A DNA stretch of 64,000 nt from RH-AL1 sp965214415 (GCA_965214415.1 CBDCBQ010000003.1:930001-994000); one strand, 5' to 3'; counted from the first letter of the stretch, positions 44,403 to 54,272 are shown. Numbers and translations are program-made. Notes: generated by a model from the letters alone, not told the origin.

Positions 44403-47234
44403 ATGGACAAGACCTTCGACCCCATCGCCGTCGAGTGCCGCATATCGGCCGTGTGGGAGGCGGCGCGCGCCTTCGAGGCTGGCCGCCCCGAGCGGGCCGA
44501 TGCCGAGCCTTTCACGATCGTCATCCCGCCGCCGAACGTCACCGGCGTGCTGCACATGGGCCATGCGCTCAACAACACGCTGCAGGACATCCTCTGCCGC
44601 TTCGAGCGGATGCGCGGGCGCGACGTGCTCTGGCAGCCCGGCACCGACCACGCCGGCATCGCCACGCAGATGGTCGTCGAGCGCCAGTTGCACGAGCGGC
44701 AGGAGCCCTCCCGCAGGACGATGGGCCGCGAGAAGTTCCTGGCCCGCGTGTGGCAGTGGAAGGAAGAATCCGGCGGGGCGATCGTCAACCAGCTGCGCCG
44801 GCTGGGCGCCTCGTGCGACTGGTCGCGCGAGCGCTTCACGATGGACGAGGGCCTCTCGCACGCCGTGCGCAAGGTATTCGTCGCGCTGCACCGCGACGGT
44901 CTGATCTACCGCGACAAGCGGCTGGTGAACTGGGACCCGAAGCTCCTGACGGCGGTGTCCGACATCGAGGTGGCGCAGGTCGAGACCCGCGGGCACCTCT
45001 GGCATTTCCGCTACCCGATCGTCGACGCGGCGGGCACGGCAACCGGCGAGTCGATCGTGGTGGCCACGACTCGGCCCGAGACGATGCTCGGCGATTCGGG
45101 TGTCGCGGTGCATCCGGACGACGAGCGCTACGCCCACGTCGTCGGCAGCCGCGTCCGCCTGCCGCTCGTCGGGCGGCTGATCCCGATCGTCGCCGACACC
45201 TATTCCGACCCCGAGAAGGGCACCGGCGCGGTGAAGATCACGCCGGCGCATGATTTCAACGACTTCGAGGTCGGCCGCCGGCACGGCCTCGCGCTGATCA
45301 ACATCTTCGACGCCGAGGCGCGGCTCGCGCTGCAGGCCAACGAGGCGTTCTTCGCGACGATCCCGGACGCGACGGAGACGCGCAAGATCGCGCTGCACCT
45401 GCACGGCCTGTCGCGCGAGGAGGCGCGCAAGCGCATCGTCGAGATGATGGAAGACGCGGGCCTGCTCGAGAAGGTCGAGCCGCACCCGCATACGGTGCCA
45501 CATGGCGATCGCTCGAACGTCGTCATCGAGCCCTGGCTGACCGACCAATGGTATGTCGACGCCAAGACGCTGGCCGCGCCCGCGCTCGCCGCCGTGCGCG
45601 AGGGGCGCATGCGCTTCGTGCCGAAGCAGTACGAGAAGACGTATTTCGACTGGCTCGACAACATCCAGCCCTGGTGCATCTCGCGCCAGCTCTGGTGGGG
45701 CCATCAGATTCCCGCCTGGTACGGGCCCGACGGCACTGTCTTCGTCGAGGAAACGGATGACGCCGCGCAGGCGGCCGCGGCATCGCACTACGGCAAGCAG
45801 GTCGCGCTGACCCGCGACGAGGACGTGCTCGACACGTGGTTTTCCTCCGCGCTCTGGCCGTTCTCGACGCTCGGCTGGCCGGACGACGGCAAGGATGTCG
45901 CGCGCTACTATCCGACCAGCGTTCTCGTCACGGGCTTCGACATCATTTTCTTCTGGGTTGTCAGGATGATGATGATGGGACTTCACCTGTTGCATGATGT
46001 CCCGTTCCACGAAGTCTACATGCACGCCCTCGTGCGCGACGAGCGCGGGGCGAAGATGTCGAAGTCGAAAGGCAACGTGCTCGATCCGCTCGACTTCATG
46101 GACGGCATCGACCTGCCGGGCCTGATCGCCAAGCGCGTGGCGGGTCTCGCCGATCCCAAGGACATCGAGCGCGTGACCTCGGCGACCCGCAAGGACTACC
46201 CCGACGGCATCGACCGGTTCGGCGCCGACGCGTTGCGCTTCACGCTCGCCGCGATGGCGGTGCAGGGCCGCGACATCAAGCTCGCGGTGAAGCGCGTCGA
46301 AGGCTACCGCGGCTTCGCGACCAAGCTCTGGAACGCCGCGCGCTTCGCCGAGATGAACGGCTGCGCCAGGATCGCGGGCTTCGATCCTCGCAAGGCGCGC
46401 GTGTCGCTCAATCGCTGGATCATCGGCGAGGCGGCCAAGGCGCACGCCGAGGTGACGAGCGCGATCGAGACCTATCGCTTCAACGATGCCGCCAGCGCCG
46501 CCTATCGGTTCGTCTGGAACATCTTCTGCGACTGGTACGTCGAGCTGGCGAAGCCGCTGTTGCAGGGCGACGACGGCGCCGACAAGCGCGAGACGCAAGC
46601 CGCCTTCGCCTTCGCGCTCGATGAGATCGTCAAGCTGCTGCACCCGTTCATGCCATTTCTCACCGAGGAGCTGTGGGCGATCAAGGGCGCCGAGGGGCCG
46701 GCGCGCGCGAGCGTGCTGGCGCTGGCGCCGTGGAGCGATCTCGCCGGGCTCGAGGATCGCGAGGCGGAAGCCGAGATCGGCTGGATGATCGATCTCGTCT
46801 CCGAGGTCCGCTCGGTGCGCACCGAGATGGGCGTGGCGCCCGGCGCGCTGATCCCGCTCGTCCTCGTCGGCGCCGACGCGACCGTCGGCCGACGCGCCGG
46901 GACCTGGGCCGACACGATCAAGCGGATGGCCCGCCTGTCGGACATCTCGCTCGCCGCCGAGGCCCCGTCGCAATCGGTGCAGCTGCCGGTGCGCGGCAGC
47001 ACGGCCGCGCTGCCGCTCGGTGGCATCATCGATTTCGCGGCCGAGCGCGTGCGCCTCGACAAGGAGATCGCCAAGCTCGCCGCCGAGGAGAAGAAGATCG
47101 AGGCCAAGCTCGATAATGCCGACTTCATGCGTCGCGCGCCGGACGACGTGATCGAGGAGCAGCGCGAGCGGCTCGCGGAGGCGCAAGGCCGGCGCGCCAA
47201 GTTGGACATCGCGTTGTCTCGCCTCGCCATCTGA
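44403..47234 (+). CDS. valS: Valyl-tRNA synthetase
   Basis: 943 residues, complete. HIGH-type PPPNVTGVLHMGHALNNT (HMGH at 51-54), the editing domain (TTRPETMLGDSGVAVHPDDE), and the KMSKS loop GAKMSKSKGN beginning at Lys551. The C-terminal coiled coil (about 870-940) has LDKEIAKLAAEEKKIEAKLD, the tRNA-binding arm of ValRS. It charges tRNA-Val and edits Thr mischarging. It follows popZ by 87 bases. Confidence 0.98.
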   Translation: MDKTFDPIAVECRISAVWEAARAFEAGRPERADAEPFTIVIPPPNVTGVLHMGHALNNTLQDILCRFERMRGRDVLWQPGTDHAGIATQMVVERQLHERQEPSRRTMGREKFLARVWQWKEESGGAIVNQLRRLGASCDWSRERFTMDEGLSHAVRKVFVALHRDGLIYRDKRLVNWDPKLLTAVSDIEVAQVETRGHLWHFRYPIVDAAGTATGESIVVATTRPETMLGDSGVAVHPDDERYAHVVGSRVRLPLVGRLIPIVADTYSDPEKGTGAVKITPAHDFNDFEVGRRHGLALINIFDAEARLALQANEAFFATIPDATETRKIALHLHGLSREEARKRIVEMMEDAGLLEKVEPHPHTVPHGDRSNVVIEPWLTDQWYVDAKTLAAPALAAVREGRMRFVPKQYEKTYFDWLDNIQPWCISRQLWWGHQIPAWYGPDGTVFVEETDDAAQAAAASHYGKQVALTRDEDVLDTWFSSALWPFSTLGWPDDGKDVARYYPTSVLVTGFDIIFFWVVRMMMMGLHLLHDVPFHEVYMHALVRDERGAKMSKSKGNVLDPLDFMDGIDLPGLIAKRVAGLADPKDIERVTSATRKDYPDGIDRFGADALRFTLAAMAVQGRDIKLAVKRVEGYRGFATKLWNAARFAEMNGCARIAGFDPRKARVSLNRWIIGEAAKAHAEVTSAIETYRFNDAASAAYRFVWNIFCDWYVELAKPLLQGDDGADKRETQAAFAFALDEIVKLLHPFMPFLTEELWAIKGAEGPARASVLALAPWSDLAGLEDREAEAEIGWMIDLVSEVRSVRTEMGVAPGALIPLVLVGADATVGRRAGTWADTIKRMARLSDISLAAEAPSQSVQLPVRGSTAALPLGGIIDFAAERVRLDKEIAKLAAEEKKIEAKLDNADFMRRAPDDVIEEQRERLAEAQGRRAKLDIALSRLAI

Positions 47235-47321
47235 GAACGCTGCGGCCAACTACATTCGCCCCATCAATACTTGAAGGACGTGCCTTTTCGGTCACGTCGA
47301 CAAAGTCTTAACGCATCTTTT

Positions 47322-47339
47322 TGTTGCGCGCGCGCAACA
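47322..47339. repeat. 18-bp perfect palindrome between valS and ilvD
   Basis: TGTTGCGCGCGCGCAACA is a perfect inverted repeat in the 300-base gap. It is preceded by five T on the plus strand. It could act as a terminator for a minus-strand transcript or as an operator; no conclusion is possible. Confidence 0.4.
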
Positions 47340-47543
47340 GCGTCAGTGGATCAAGCAAAGGCGCCATGGCCCCGCGCACGAAGTCGCTTTTCAGCCATAA
47401 ACGGCCCTCTAATTGGGCGGCATCCAAGTCGAAAAGACAGCGCGCGGCGCGTTTGATCGACGCTCTCGGCACCAAGACGCGGTGCCGAGACGCAATGCCG
47501 ATGCTTGTTGCAGAGTCACCATTCGTTTGAGGTCATACAGAGT

Positions 47544-49274
47544 ATGGATGCGGTCGTTTTCGACAAGGCCAAGCTTCCCAGCCGTCACGTCACGGAGGGG
47601 CCGGCGCGCGCGCCGCATCGCTCGTATCTCTACGCGATGGGTCTGACGAAACAGCAGATCCACCAGCCTCTCGTCGGCGTGGCGTCGTGCTGGAACGAGG
47701 CCGCGCCCTGCAACATCTCGCTGATGCGCCAGGCCCAAGCCGTGAAGAAGGGGGTGGCCGCCGCCAACGGCACGCCGCGCGAATTCTGCACGATCACCGT
47801 CACCGACGGCATCGCGATGGGCCACCAGGGCATGAAGTCCTCGCTCGTCTCGCGCGATCTCATCGCCGACTCGGTCGAGCTGACCATGCGCGGCCATTGC
47901 TACGACGCGCTCGTCGGCCTCGCCGGCTGCGACAAGTCGCTGCCCGGCATGATGATGGCCATGGTGCGCCTCAACGTGCCGTCGATCTTCATCTACGGCG
48001 GCTCGATCCTGCCCGGCAATTTCCGCGGCCAGGACGTCACCGTGCAGGACCTGTTCGAGGCGGTCGGCAAGCATTCCGTCGGCGACATGTCCGACGCCGA
48101 TCTCGACGAGCTCGAGAGCGTCGCCTGCCCGTCGGCCGGCGCCTGCGGCGCGCAGTTCACGGCGAACACGATGGCGACCGTCTCCGAGGCGATCGGTCTC
48201 GCGCTGCCGTACTCGGCCGGCGCGCCCGCGCCCTACGAGATCCGCGACCGGTTCTGCATGACGGCGGGCGAGATGGTCATGGAGCTGATCGCCCGCAACA
48301 TTCGCCCGCGCGACATCGTCACGCTGAAGGCGCTGGAGAACGCCGCCACCGTGGTCGCCGCCTCCGGCGGCTCCACGAACGCGGCGCTGCACCTGCCGGC
48401 GATCGCCAACGAGGTCGGCATCAAGTTCGACCTCTTCGATGTCTGCGAGATCTTCAAGCGCACGCCCTACATCGCCGACCTCAAGCCGGGCGGAAAATAC
48501 GTCGCCAAGGACATGTTCGAGGCCGGCGGCATCCCGATCCTGATGAAGACGCTGCTCGACAACGGCTTCCTGCATGGCGACTGCCTGACCGTCACCGGCC
48601 GGACGATCGCCGAGAACATGGCCAAGGTGAAGTGGAACCCGCACCAGGACGTGGTGCGCCCGGCCGACAAGCCGATCACGGTCACCGGCGGCGTCGTCGG
48701 CCTGCGCGGCTCGCTCGCGCCCGAGGGCGCCATCGTCAAGGTCGCCGGCATGCCGGAGGAGGCGCTGACCTTCGAGGGGCCGGCGCTCTGCTTCGATTGC
48801 GAGGAGGACTGCTACGCGGCGGTCAGCCAGCGCAAGTACAAGGAAGGCTGCGTCTTCGTGATCCGCTACGAGGGCCCGAAGGGCGGCCCCGGCATGCGCG
48901 AGATGCTGTCGACGACGGCGGCGCTCTACGGCCAGGGCATGGGTTCGAAGGTCGCGCTCATCACCGACGGGCGCTTCTCCGGCGCCACGCGCGGCTTCTG
49001 CGTCGGCCATGTCGGGCCGGAGGCGGCCATCGGCGGACCGATCGCGCTGGTCAGGGATGGCGACATCATCTCGTTGGATGCCAAAGCAGGCACGATCGAG
49101 CTGCGGGTGTCCGAGGCCGAGCTCGCCGAGCGCCGCAAGGCATGGCAGCTGCGCTCGCATGATTTCGGCTCGGGCGCGATCTGGCGCTATGCGCAGACCG
49201 TCGGCTCGGCCCTGCACGGCGCCATCACCCATCCCGGCCAGAAGGGCGAGACGCATGTCTACGCCGATACGTAG
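47544..49274 (+). CDS. ilvD: Dihydroxy-acid dehydratase
   Basis: 576 residues from the ATG at 47544 (MDAVVFDKAKLPSRHVTEGP). The iron-sulfur cluster ligands are Cys49 (GVASCWNE), Cys129 (GLAGCDKSLPGM) and Cys201 (SVACPSAGACGAQFT). Other signatures: ITVTDGIAMGHQGMKSSLVS, ALITDGRFSGATRGFCVGHV. It makes 2-oxo acids for valine, isoleucine and CoA precursors. The stop lies within the exoR coding region (20-base overlap), so exoR is coupled. Confidence 0.97.
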   Translation: MDAVVFDKAKLPSRHVTEGPARAPHRSYLYAMGLTKQQIHQPLVGVASCWNEAAPCNISLMRQAQAVKKGVAAANGTPREFCTITVTDGIAMGHQGMKSSLVSRDLIADSVELTMRGHCYDALVGLAGCDKSLPGMMMAMVRLNVPSIFIYGGSILPGNFRGQDVTVQDLFEAVGKHSVGDMSDADLDELESVACPSAGACGAQFTANTMATVSEAIGLALPYSAGAPAPYEIRDRFCMTAGEMVMELIARNIRPRDIVTLKALENAATVVAASGGSTNAALHLPAIANEVGIKFDLFDVCEIFKRTPYIADLKPGGKYVAKDMFEAGGIPILMKTLLDNGFLHGDCLTVTGRTIAENMAKVKWNPHQDVVRPADKPITVTGGVVGLRGSLAPEGAIVKVAGMPEEALTFEGPALCFDCEEDCYAAVSQRKYKEGCVFVIRYEGPKGGPGMREMLSTTAALYGQGMGSKVALITDGRFSGATRGFCVGHVGPEAAIGGPIALVRDGDIISLDAKAGTIELRVSEAELAERRKAWQLRSHDFGSGAIWRYAQTVGSALHGAITHPGQKGETHVYADT

Positions 49275-50100
49275 CCGCGCATTCCATCTCGCCGTGTTGG
49301 CGGCGATGATCTCTGCCGGCGCGTTGCCGGCGGGGCTCGCGCATGCGTTCGACGGCACCTCGAGCGCGTCGGACGAGCGCGGCCCCCTGCCGATCTTCAA
49401 GAACCCCAAGGCGGCGCTGCGCGCGGGGCTCGAGGGCGTGCGCAGTGGTCACAAGCACTCTGCGGTCGTCGCGCTGCAATACGCGGCCGAGAGCGGCGAG
49501 TCGCTCGCGCAATGGAAGCTCGGCAAGATGTACGCCGCCGGCGACGGCGTCCCGCAGGACGATGCCAAGGCGTTCGATTACTTCTCGCAGCTCGTCGACA
49601 ACTATGACGAGGACGAGGCCAATCCGCGCGAGGCGCCGTTCGTGTCGAGCGCTTTCGTCGCGCTCGGTGCCTACAATCTCAGCGGCATCGCCAACTCGCG
49701 CGTCGTGCCGAACCCCGATCGCGCGCTCGAGATGTTTCACTACGCCGCCGTCAACTTCGGCGACGCGACCGCGCAGTACAATCTCGCCCGCATGTTCCTC
49801 GACGGCAACGGCGTCCCGAAGGACCGCCGTCAGGCCGCGCGCTGGCTCTATCTCGCCGCCGACAAGGGCCACATCGAGTCGGAGGCGATCCTCGGCCAGC
49901 TGTTGTTCAACGGCTACGACGGTGCCTCGCCGCAGCGTGCCAAGGGCCTGATGTGGCTGTCGCTGGCGCGCGACGGCGTCGTCGACCGCCTCAAGGACAA
50001 GTGGATCCTCGACCTCTACGCCAAGGCGATGGACGCGGCGAGCGAAGGTGACCGCCAGGTCGCCAGCGTCTACCTCGACGACCACGCCAAGCACCGCTGA
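49255..50100 (+). CDS. exoR: ExoR-like periplasmic regulator with Sel1 repeats
   Basis: 281 residues with a signal peptide (VLAAMISAGALPAGLAHAFD). The mature N terminus SASDERGPLPIFKNPKAALR is followed by at least four Sel1/TPR-like repeats: SLAQWKLGKMYAAGDGVPQD, ATAQYNLARMFLDGNGVPKD, HIESEAILGQLLFNGYDG. This matches ExoR of Sinorhizobium and Agrobacterium, which binds and inhibits the ExoS/ChvG sensor kinase and controls succinoglycan and acid response. No exoS/chvI is in the window. It overlaps the end of ilvD. Confidence 0.87.
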   Translation: MSTPIRSRAFHLAVLAAMISAGALPAGLAHAFDGTSSASDERGPLPIFKNPKAALRAGLEGVRSGHKHSAVVALQYAAESGESLAQWKLGKMYAAGDGVPQDDAKAFDYFSQLVDNYDEDEANPREAPFVSSAFVALGAYNLSGIANSRVVPNPDRALEMFHYAAVNFGDATAQYNLARMFLDGNGVPKDRRQAARWLYLAADKGHIESEAILGQLLFNGYDGASPQRAKGLMWLSLARDGVVDRLKDKWILDLYAKAMDAASEGDRQVASVYLDDHAKHR

Positions 50101-50102
50101 CC

Positions 50103-50133
50103 CTTCCTTTTCCCGCACGGCGGGAGAAGGAAG
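50103..50133. terminator. Long hairpin between convergent exoR and 50135 gene
   Basis: A 14-bp stem CTTCCTTTTCCCGC-ACG-GCGGGAGAAGGAAG with one mismatch, ending two bases from the next stop codon. No long T-run, but the A/T arms could serve both directions. Confidence 0.6.
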
Positions 50134-50134
50134 A

Positions 50135-51124
50135 CTATTTCGCCAGCACCTCGACGTCGCGGTCGAGCGTCGATGTCACCTTGAAGGTCGCCTGAAAGGT
50201 CTTCGCGTCGTGGCGGGCGACGGCGACATATTCGCCCTCGGCGAGCACGAGCGAGGGGAACGCGCCGATCAGCTCGCGGATGACGTCGCCGCCGGGCGTC
50301 AGGATCGTGAACGAGGTGTTGGCCAGTGCCTCGCCGCCCGGCTCGTTGACGAGCTTCAAGGTCATCACGGCCGAGCGATGGCGCAACGTCGCATCGGTCA
50401 GCTTGCCGGCCTGCACCTTGAGATCGGCCGTCACCACCGAGTTCGTCTTGTTGCCGACGCCCGACTTCTGCACGCCGGCGTAGCCCGCCGTGTCGAGCAG
50501 GGTCGAGACGACGTGGTAATTGCCCTCCGGCAGCCCGATCAGGTCACCGGCCTTGGCGCCCGACAGGACGAGCTTGGCTTCCGAGTTGCCCGCCTCGGGC
50601 ACGTAGATCGAGATCGACAGCTTGGCGGGGTTGATCGGCTTGTCGCCGAGCGTGCCGACGATTCGCAGCGCGCCCGCGTTGAGGACGAGCCGCTCGCTCG
50701 AGGGCTGGCTCGTCACCGTCACCCGCCGCACCGCGCTGGCGAGATCGGACGCCACGTGGACGATGTAGGTCCCCAGCGGCAGGCTGAAACGCGGCTGGGC
50801 GTCGATCGATGTCGCGACAACCGGATGATGCCCGTCGGCCGCGGTCTTCTCGTCGAACACGCGCCAGCGGATCGGCCCCTTGGCGATCGCCTGGGGATCG
50901 CGCGCGGTGAGGACGGCCGAGAGGTAGAGTTCGCCCTTCTTGGCTTCGGGCCGCGGCGCGAGCGGCGCCAGGGACGGCACGGTGGCGACGACGGACGGCG
51001 GCGGCGCTGTCGGTGGATCGAGCAGCTGCGCGTCGGCGCTGGCGGGCGCCAGCACGAGCGTCGCGCCGAGGCCCGCCGCTCCCAGCCTCGCCGCACCGAT
51101 GCGAAGCCTGGACGTCGATCCCAT
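50135..51124 (-). CDS. Exported protein of unknown function, coupled to the YfhO-like gene
   Basis: 329 residues; the ATG overlaps the preceding stop (TGATG). The signal peptide is followed by a Pro-rich region (LLDPPTAPPPSVVATVPSLA) and several repeats of a beta-sandwich type: AADGHHPVVATSIDAQPRFS, LPLGTYIVHVASDLASAVRR, GLPEGNYHVVSTLLDTAGYA and SLVLAEGEYVAVARHDAKTF. Each unit has a glycine-tyrosine turn (LPxGxYxV), which resembles carboxypeptidase-regulatory-like folds. Periplasmic by its signal. Function unknown. Confidence 0.7.
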   Translation of the reverse strand: MGSTSRLRIGAARLGAAGLGATLVLAPASADAQLLDPPTAPPPSVVATVPSLAPLAPRPEAKKGELYLSAVLTARDPQAIAKGPIRWRVFDEKTAADGHHPVVATSIDAQPRFSLPLGTYIVHVASDLASAVRRVTVTSQPSSERLVLNAGALRIVGTLGDKPINPAKLSISIYVPEAGNSEAKLVLSGAKAGDLIGLPEGNYHVVSTLLDTAGYAGVQKSGVGNKTNSVVTADLKVQAGKLTDATLRHRSAVMTLKLVNEPGGEALANTSFTILTPGGDVIRELIGAFPSLVLAEGEYVAVARHDAKTFQATFKVTSTLDRDVEVLAK

Positions 51125-53571
51125 CAATGCGTCGCTCCCCGCCACAGGCTCTCCGCCGCGGCCGTCAGATTGGTCATCGACAAGGGATGGAAGCCAAATT
51201 CGACGGTGTGATGGCCCGCCGGCACCTCGACGCCGCGAAACAGCAGGTTGGCGCGCAGCACCGGCATCGGCTTGCCGTCGACCCGCGCCGTCCAGCCCGG
51301 ATAGTCGATGTCATGCAGCACGAGCAGGCCGGCATGGGTCGCGTCGACCGAGATCGCGACCGCGTCGTCCGCGTAACGCGTGATGCGCGCCGAGGAGGCG
51401 GGCTCGGCATCCGGCGTCGTGCCGTCCACCAAGTTCGGGTCTCCGAGCCGCGCGATATCAGCCTGGTCGAGCAGCGCCGACTTGCCGACTTCGAATGGCG
51501 GCAGGCTCCCGTCGGCGACGACCTGGCCGCTGTCGATTGGCGTGACGCTCGACGCGACGTAGACGCGCGGGGCGGTCGGGGTGTCGAGCCGGTAAAGGAA
51601 GAAGCCGGCGCCGGCGAAGAGGAGGGTCGCGCGCGGCCGCGGGAAGGTGCGCGGCATGTCGGCGATCGGCCGGTCGAGCACGAGATAGGCGATGCCGAGC
51701 AGCGCCGACAGGCGCGAGCCGTAGCCGCGGAACGTGTCGGGGAAGCTGCGCAGCCTGGGATCGTTGGCGCTCTCGCCGACGCCGACCGCGCGCTCGTATT
51801 CGGCGATCCGCAGCGGGTTGTAACCCAGCGTATCCTCGAGCTTGTAGAGCATCGCGGCATTCTGCCAGGAGCCGTCGAGGCCGAGCATCTCGACACGCGG
51901 ATGCTCGCCGGCCGCCTGGCGCCTGGCCAGCTCGCCCTGCAGCAGGGCGAGGCCACGCGCCTCGTCCGGGTAGAGGGCGGCGAAGGCGCTGTAGGCCGAC
52001 ATCGGCTCGGCGTTGAGCGGGGAGGCGGCGTTGACCCGGACGACTTGCCCGGCCGTCGCGGCGACCAGCACGGCGGCGATCGCCGGGCGAAAGCGGCGAC
52101 GGTGGAAGAGCAGCAGCGCGCCGACGACCGCCAGTGCCGCGCTGGACGACAGCGCCAGCTCGTCGAGCGAGCCGCGCAGGCTGTCGGCGGCGCGCGCGAA
52201 CGCGAGCGTCGCGCCGATCAGCAGGGCGATCGCGATCGCGGTCAGCACCGGCGCCAGCCAGCCGATCACCGGCGCGCCCGAGAGCCGCGGCAGGCCTTCC
52301 TCGATGAAGCGATGCAGGAGGTAGCCGACGCAGAAGGCCAGCGCGACGTTCATCAGGAAGGTGGCGTCGGCCGGGCGGCGGTAGAGCGAGACGCCGGGCA
52401 TCCAGTCGAAGGCGAGCGCGAAGATCGGCGTGTGGCGGCCCATCGCGTAGAGGGTCGCGGCGACGAGCAGCAGCGCGAAATAGCGCGCGCCGCGTTCGAG
52501 CAGGCGGCCGCTCGCCACGCCGTGCCAGACGAGCAGGACGACGGGCAGGGTGCCGGCGAAGAGATAATCGATCGAGCGGTCGGTCCAGTCGTCGCCGGCG
52601 ACGGTGGCGGCGCCAGGGCCCCAATAATCGTAGATCTTGTCGAGCGAGCCGAAGACGTTCGGCGCCAGCATCGTGACGAGGTTGATCGGGTCGAGCGAGC
52701 CCTCGAGCGCCATCCCGAAGGCGATCCCGGGTCTGTTGGAATCGTGAAGGAACTGCAGCGTCAGCAGGATCGGCACGATCATCAGCGCGACCGTGACCAG
52801 GGTCGCGACGGCGAGCACAGGCGTGCGGGCGCGCAGGTAGGCGAGGATCGCGCCCGATCGGAACGCCTGTCGCGCCACGGCGCCGACGAGGGCGAGGCAG
52901 AGCAGGAAGGCCACCTGATCGCGGCCGAGCGCCATCGATGTGGTCGCCAGGCCAGCGGCGACCGCGAGCACGAGCGAGCGCCGGTCGAGCGCCGCCTGCA
53001 GGCTCCAAAGCGCGAGCGGAAAGAAGGCATACGAGATGATCATGCCAGTGTGCTGCAGCCGCGCCGCGGCGACACCGCCCAGCATGTAGACGATGCCGGC
53101 GAGGACGCCTGCCTGCGGATGCCAGCGCCACCGCCGCGCGAGGCCGAGCATGCCGATCCCGCCCAACACGAGATGGCCCATGATCACGGCGTCGAAGGTG
53201 GCCATCGACGCGCCCGGCGACACGAGCGCGAACAGCATCATGCTCGGCGTGAAGATCAGCGATTGCGGATCTGCCACCGCCGGATAGCCGGCGAATTGGT
53301 AGGGGTTCCAGAATGGCAGCGTGCCATGGCGCAGCGCGTCACCGAGGAAGCGGAAGAACGGGTAGAACTGGTTCTTCGAATCCCAAGGCACCACGGCGCC
53401 GTCGATCTGCCAGCGCGCGAAGGCGAGCGCGCCGACGGCGACAAGGCACAACGTCGCCAGCAGAAAGGTGCGCCGCGACCAGGCGGCCGCGCGCAGACGC
53501 GTCGCCACGCGCTGGCGATCCGAGGCCCGCGCCGGTAGCAGTCCGACCCGTGTCAGATCGAAGAACGTCAT
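51124..53571 (-). CDS. YfhO-family multipass membrane protein (GT-C-like)
   Basis: 815 residues. A long region of about 11-13 hydrophobic helices (35-515) with PWDSKNQFYPFFRFLGDALR and GTLPFWNPYQFAGYPAVADP near the N terminus, the DSxxQ...PxWNPYxxxGxP pattern of YfhO, then a large periplasmic C-terminal domain with DYPGWTARVDGKPMPVLRAN and GVEVPAGHHTVEFGFHPLS, the typical YfhO end. YfhO of Gram-positives glycosylates lipoteichoic acid; in proteobacteria the target is unknown. It is coupled to the exported gene at 50135. Confidence 0.87.
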   Translation of the reverse strand: MTFFDLTRVGLLPARASDRQRVATRLRAAAWSRRTFLLATLCLVAVGALAFARWQIDGAVVPWDSKNQFYPFFRFLGDALRHGTLPFWNPYQFAGYPAVADPQSLIFTPSMMLFALVSPGASMATFDAVIMGHLVLGGIGMLGLARRWRWHPQAGVLAGIVYMLGGVAAARLQHTGMIISYAFFPLALWSLQAALDRRSLVLAVAAGLATTSMALGRDQVAFLLCLALVGAVARQAFRSGAILAYLRARTPVLAVATLVTVALMIVPILLTLQFLHDSNRPGIAFGMALEGSLDPINLVTMLAPNVFGSLDKIYDYWGPGAATVAGDDWTDRSIDYLFAGTLPVVLLVWHGVASGRLLERGARYFALLLVAATLYAMGRHTPIFALAFDWMPGVSLYRRPADATFLMNVALAFCVGYLLHRFIEEGLPRLSGAPVIGWLAPVLTAIAIALLIGATLAFARAADSLRGSLDELALSSSAALAVVGALLLFHRRRFRPAIAAVLVAATAGQVVRVNAASPLNAEPMSAYSAFAALYPDEARGLALLQGELARRQAAGEHPRVEMLGLDGSWQNAAMLYKLEDTLGYNPLRIAEYERAVGVGESANDPRLRSFPDTFRGYGSRLSALLGIAYLVLDRPIADMPRTFPRPRATLLFAGAGFFLYRLDTPTAPRVYVASSVTPIDSGQVVADGSLPPFEVGKSALLDQADIARLGDPNLVDGTTPDAEPASSARITRYADDAVAISVDATHAGLLVLHDIDYPGWTARVDGKPMPVLRANLLFRGVEVPAGHHTVEFGFHPLSMTNLTAAAESLWRGATH

Positions 53572-53708
53572 GCCAGGGCGCTGGAATGATTCAACCGTAG
53601 GCCTCCGACTCGTTGCGCCGATTGAAAACGCGGTTGCGATGCCGACCTAATGTGGCGGCCTTGCGAAGGCCGCCGCCTCGCTGCTGCACAGGGACCATTG
53701 AACGGCTC

Positions 53709-54272
53709 ATGAACGAGACACTCCGCCTGCTCGAGACCCGACGCTCCGCCCCGGTGCCCTTCCTCGTGGCGCCGGCCCCGACGTCGGAGCAGATCGAGAC
53801 GCTGCTGACGATAGCAGCCCGCGTGCCGGACCATGGCAAGCTCGCGCCGTGGCGGTTCATCCTGTTCACCGGCGCCGAGAAGGCGCGGGCAGGCGACATC
53901 GTCGCCGAGGCGTTCGGCGCGGCAAACCCCGATGCCGGCGCCAGGATCGACCTCGAGCGCAAGCGCTTCTCGGCACCGCTGGTGATCGGCGTCGTCTCGC
54001 GTGCCGCCCCGCACAAGAAGATTCCGGAGTGGGAGCAGGTGCTCTCCTCGGGGGCCGTGTGCATGAACCTGTGCATCGCCGCCGCCGCGATGGGCTTCGC
54101 CACCTCCTGGCTGACCGAATGGTACGCCTACGATCGCGGCGTGCTCGAACGCTTCGGGCTCGCGGCGGAGGAGAAGATCGCCGGCTTCATCCATATCGGC
54201 ACGGCTTCCGGCCCGCGCGACGAGCGACCGCGCCCCGACCTCGCCGAGATCGTGTCGACGTTCCACGGCTAG
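53709..54272 (+). CDS. Nitroreductase-family protein (YdjA-like)
   Basis: 187 residues from the ATG at 53709. LRLLETRRSAPVPFLVAPAP, AARVPDHGKLAPWRFILFTG, FSAPLVIGVVSRAAPHKKIP and GFATSWLTEWYAYDRGVLER fit the short YdjA/RutE-like FMN nitroreductases; ARVPDHGKLAPWRF is the FMN-binding stretch. It probably binds FMN and uses NAD(P)H, with unknown substrate. Confidence 0.87.
   Translation: MNETLRLLETRRSAPVPFLVAPAPTSEQIETLLTIAARVPDHGKLAPWRFILFTGAEKARAGDIVAEAFGAANPDAGARIDLERKRFSAPLVIGVVSRAAPHKKIPEWEQVLSSGAVCMNLCIAAAAMGFATSWLTEWYAYDRGVLERFGLAAEEKIAGFIHIGTASGPRDERPRPDLAEIVSTFHG

Noticed and set aside
47271..47456. Small gene between valS and ilvD
   Set aside because: Ser/Arg-rich translation, no ribosome site, spans a palindrome; treated as non-coding.
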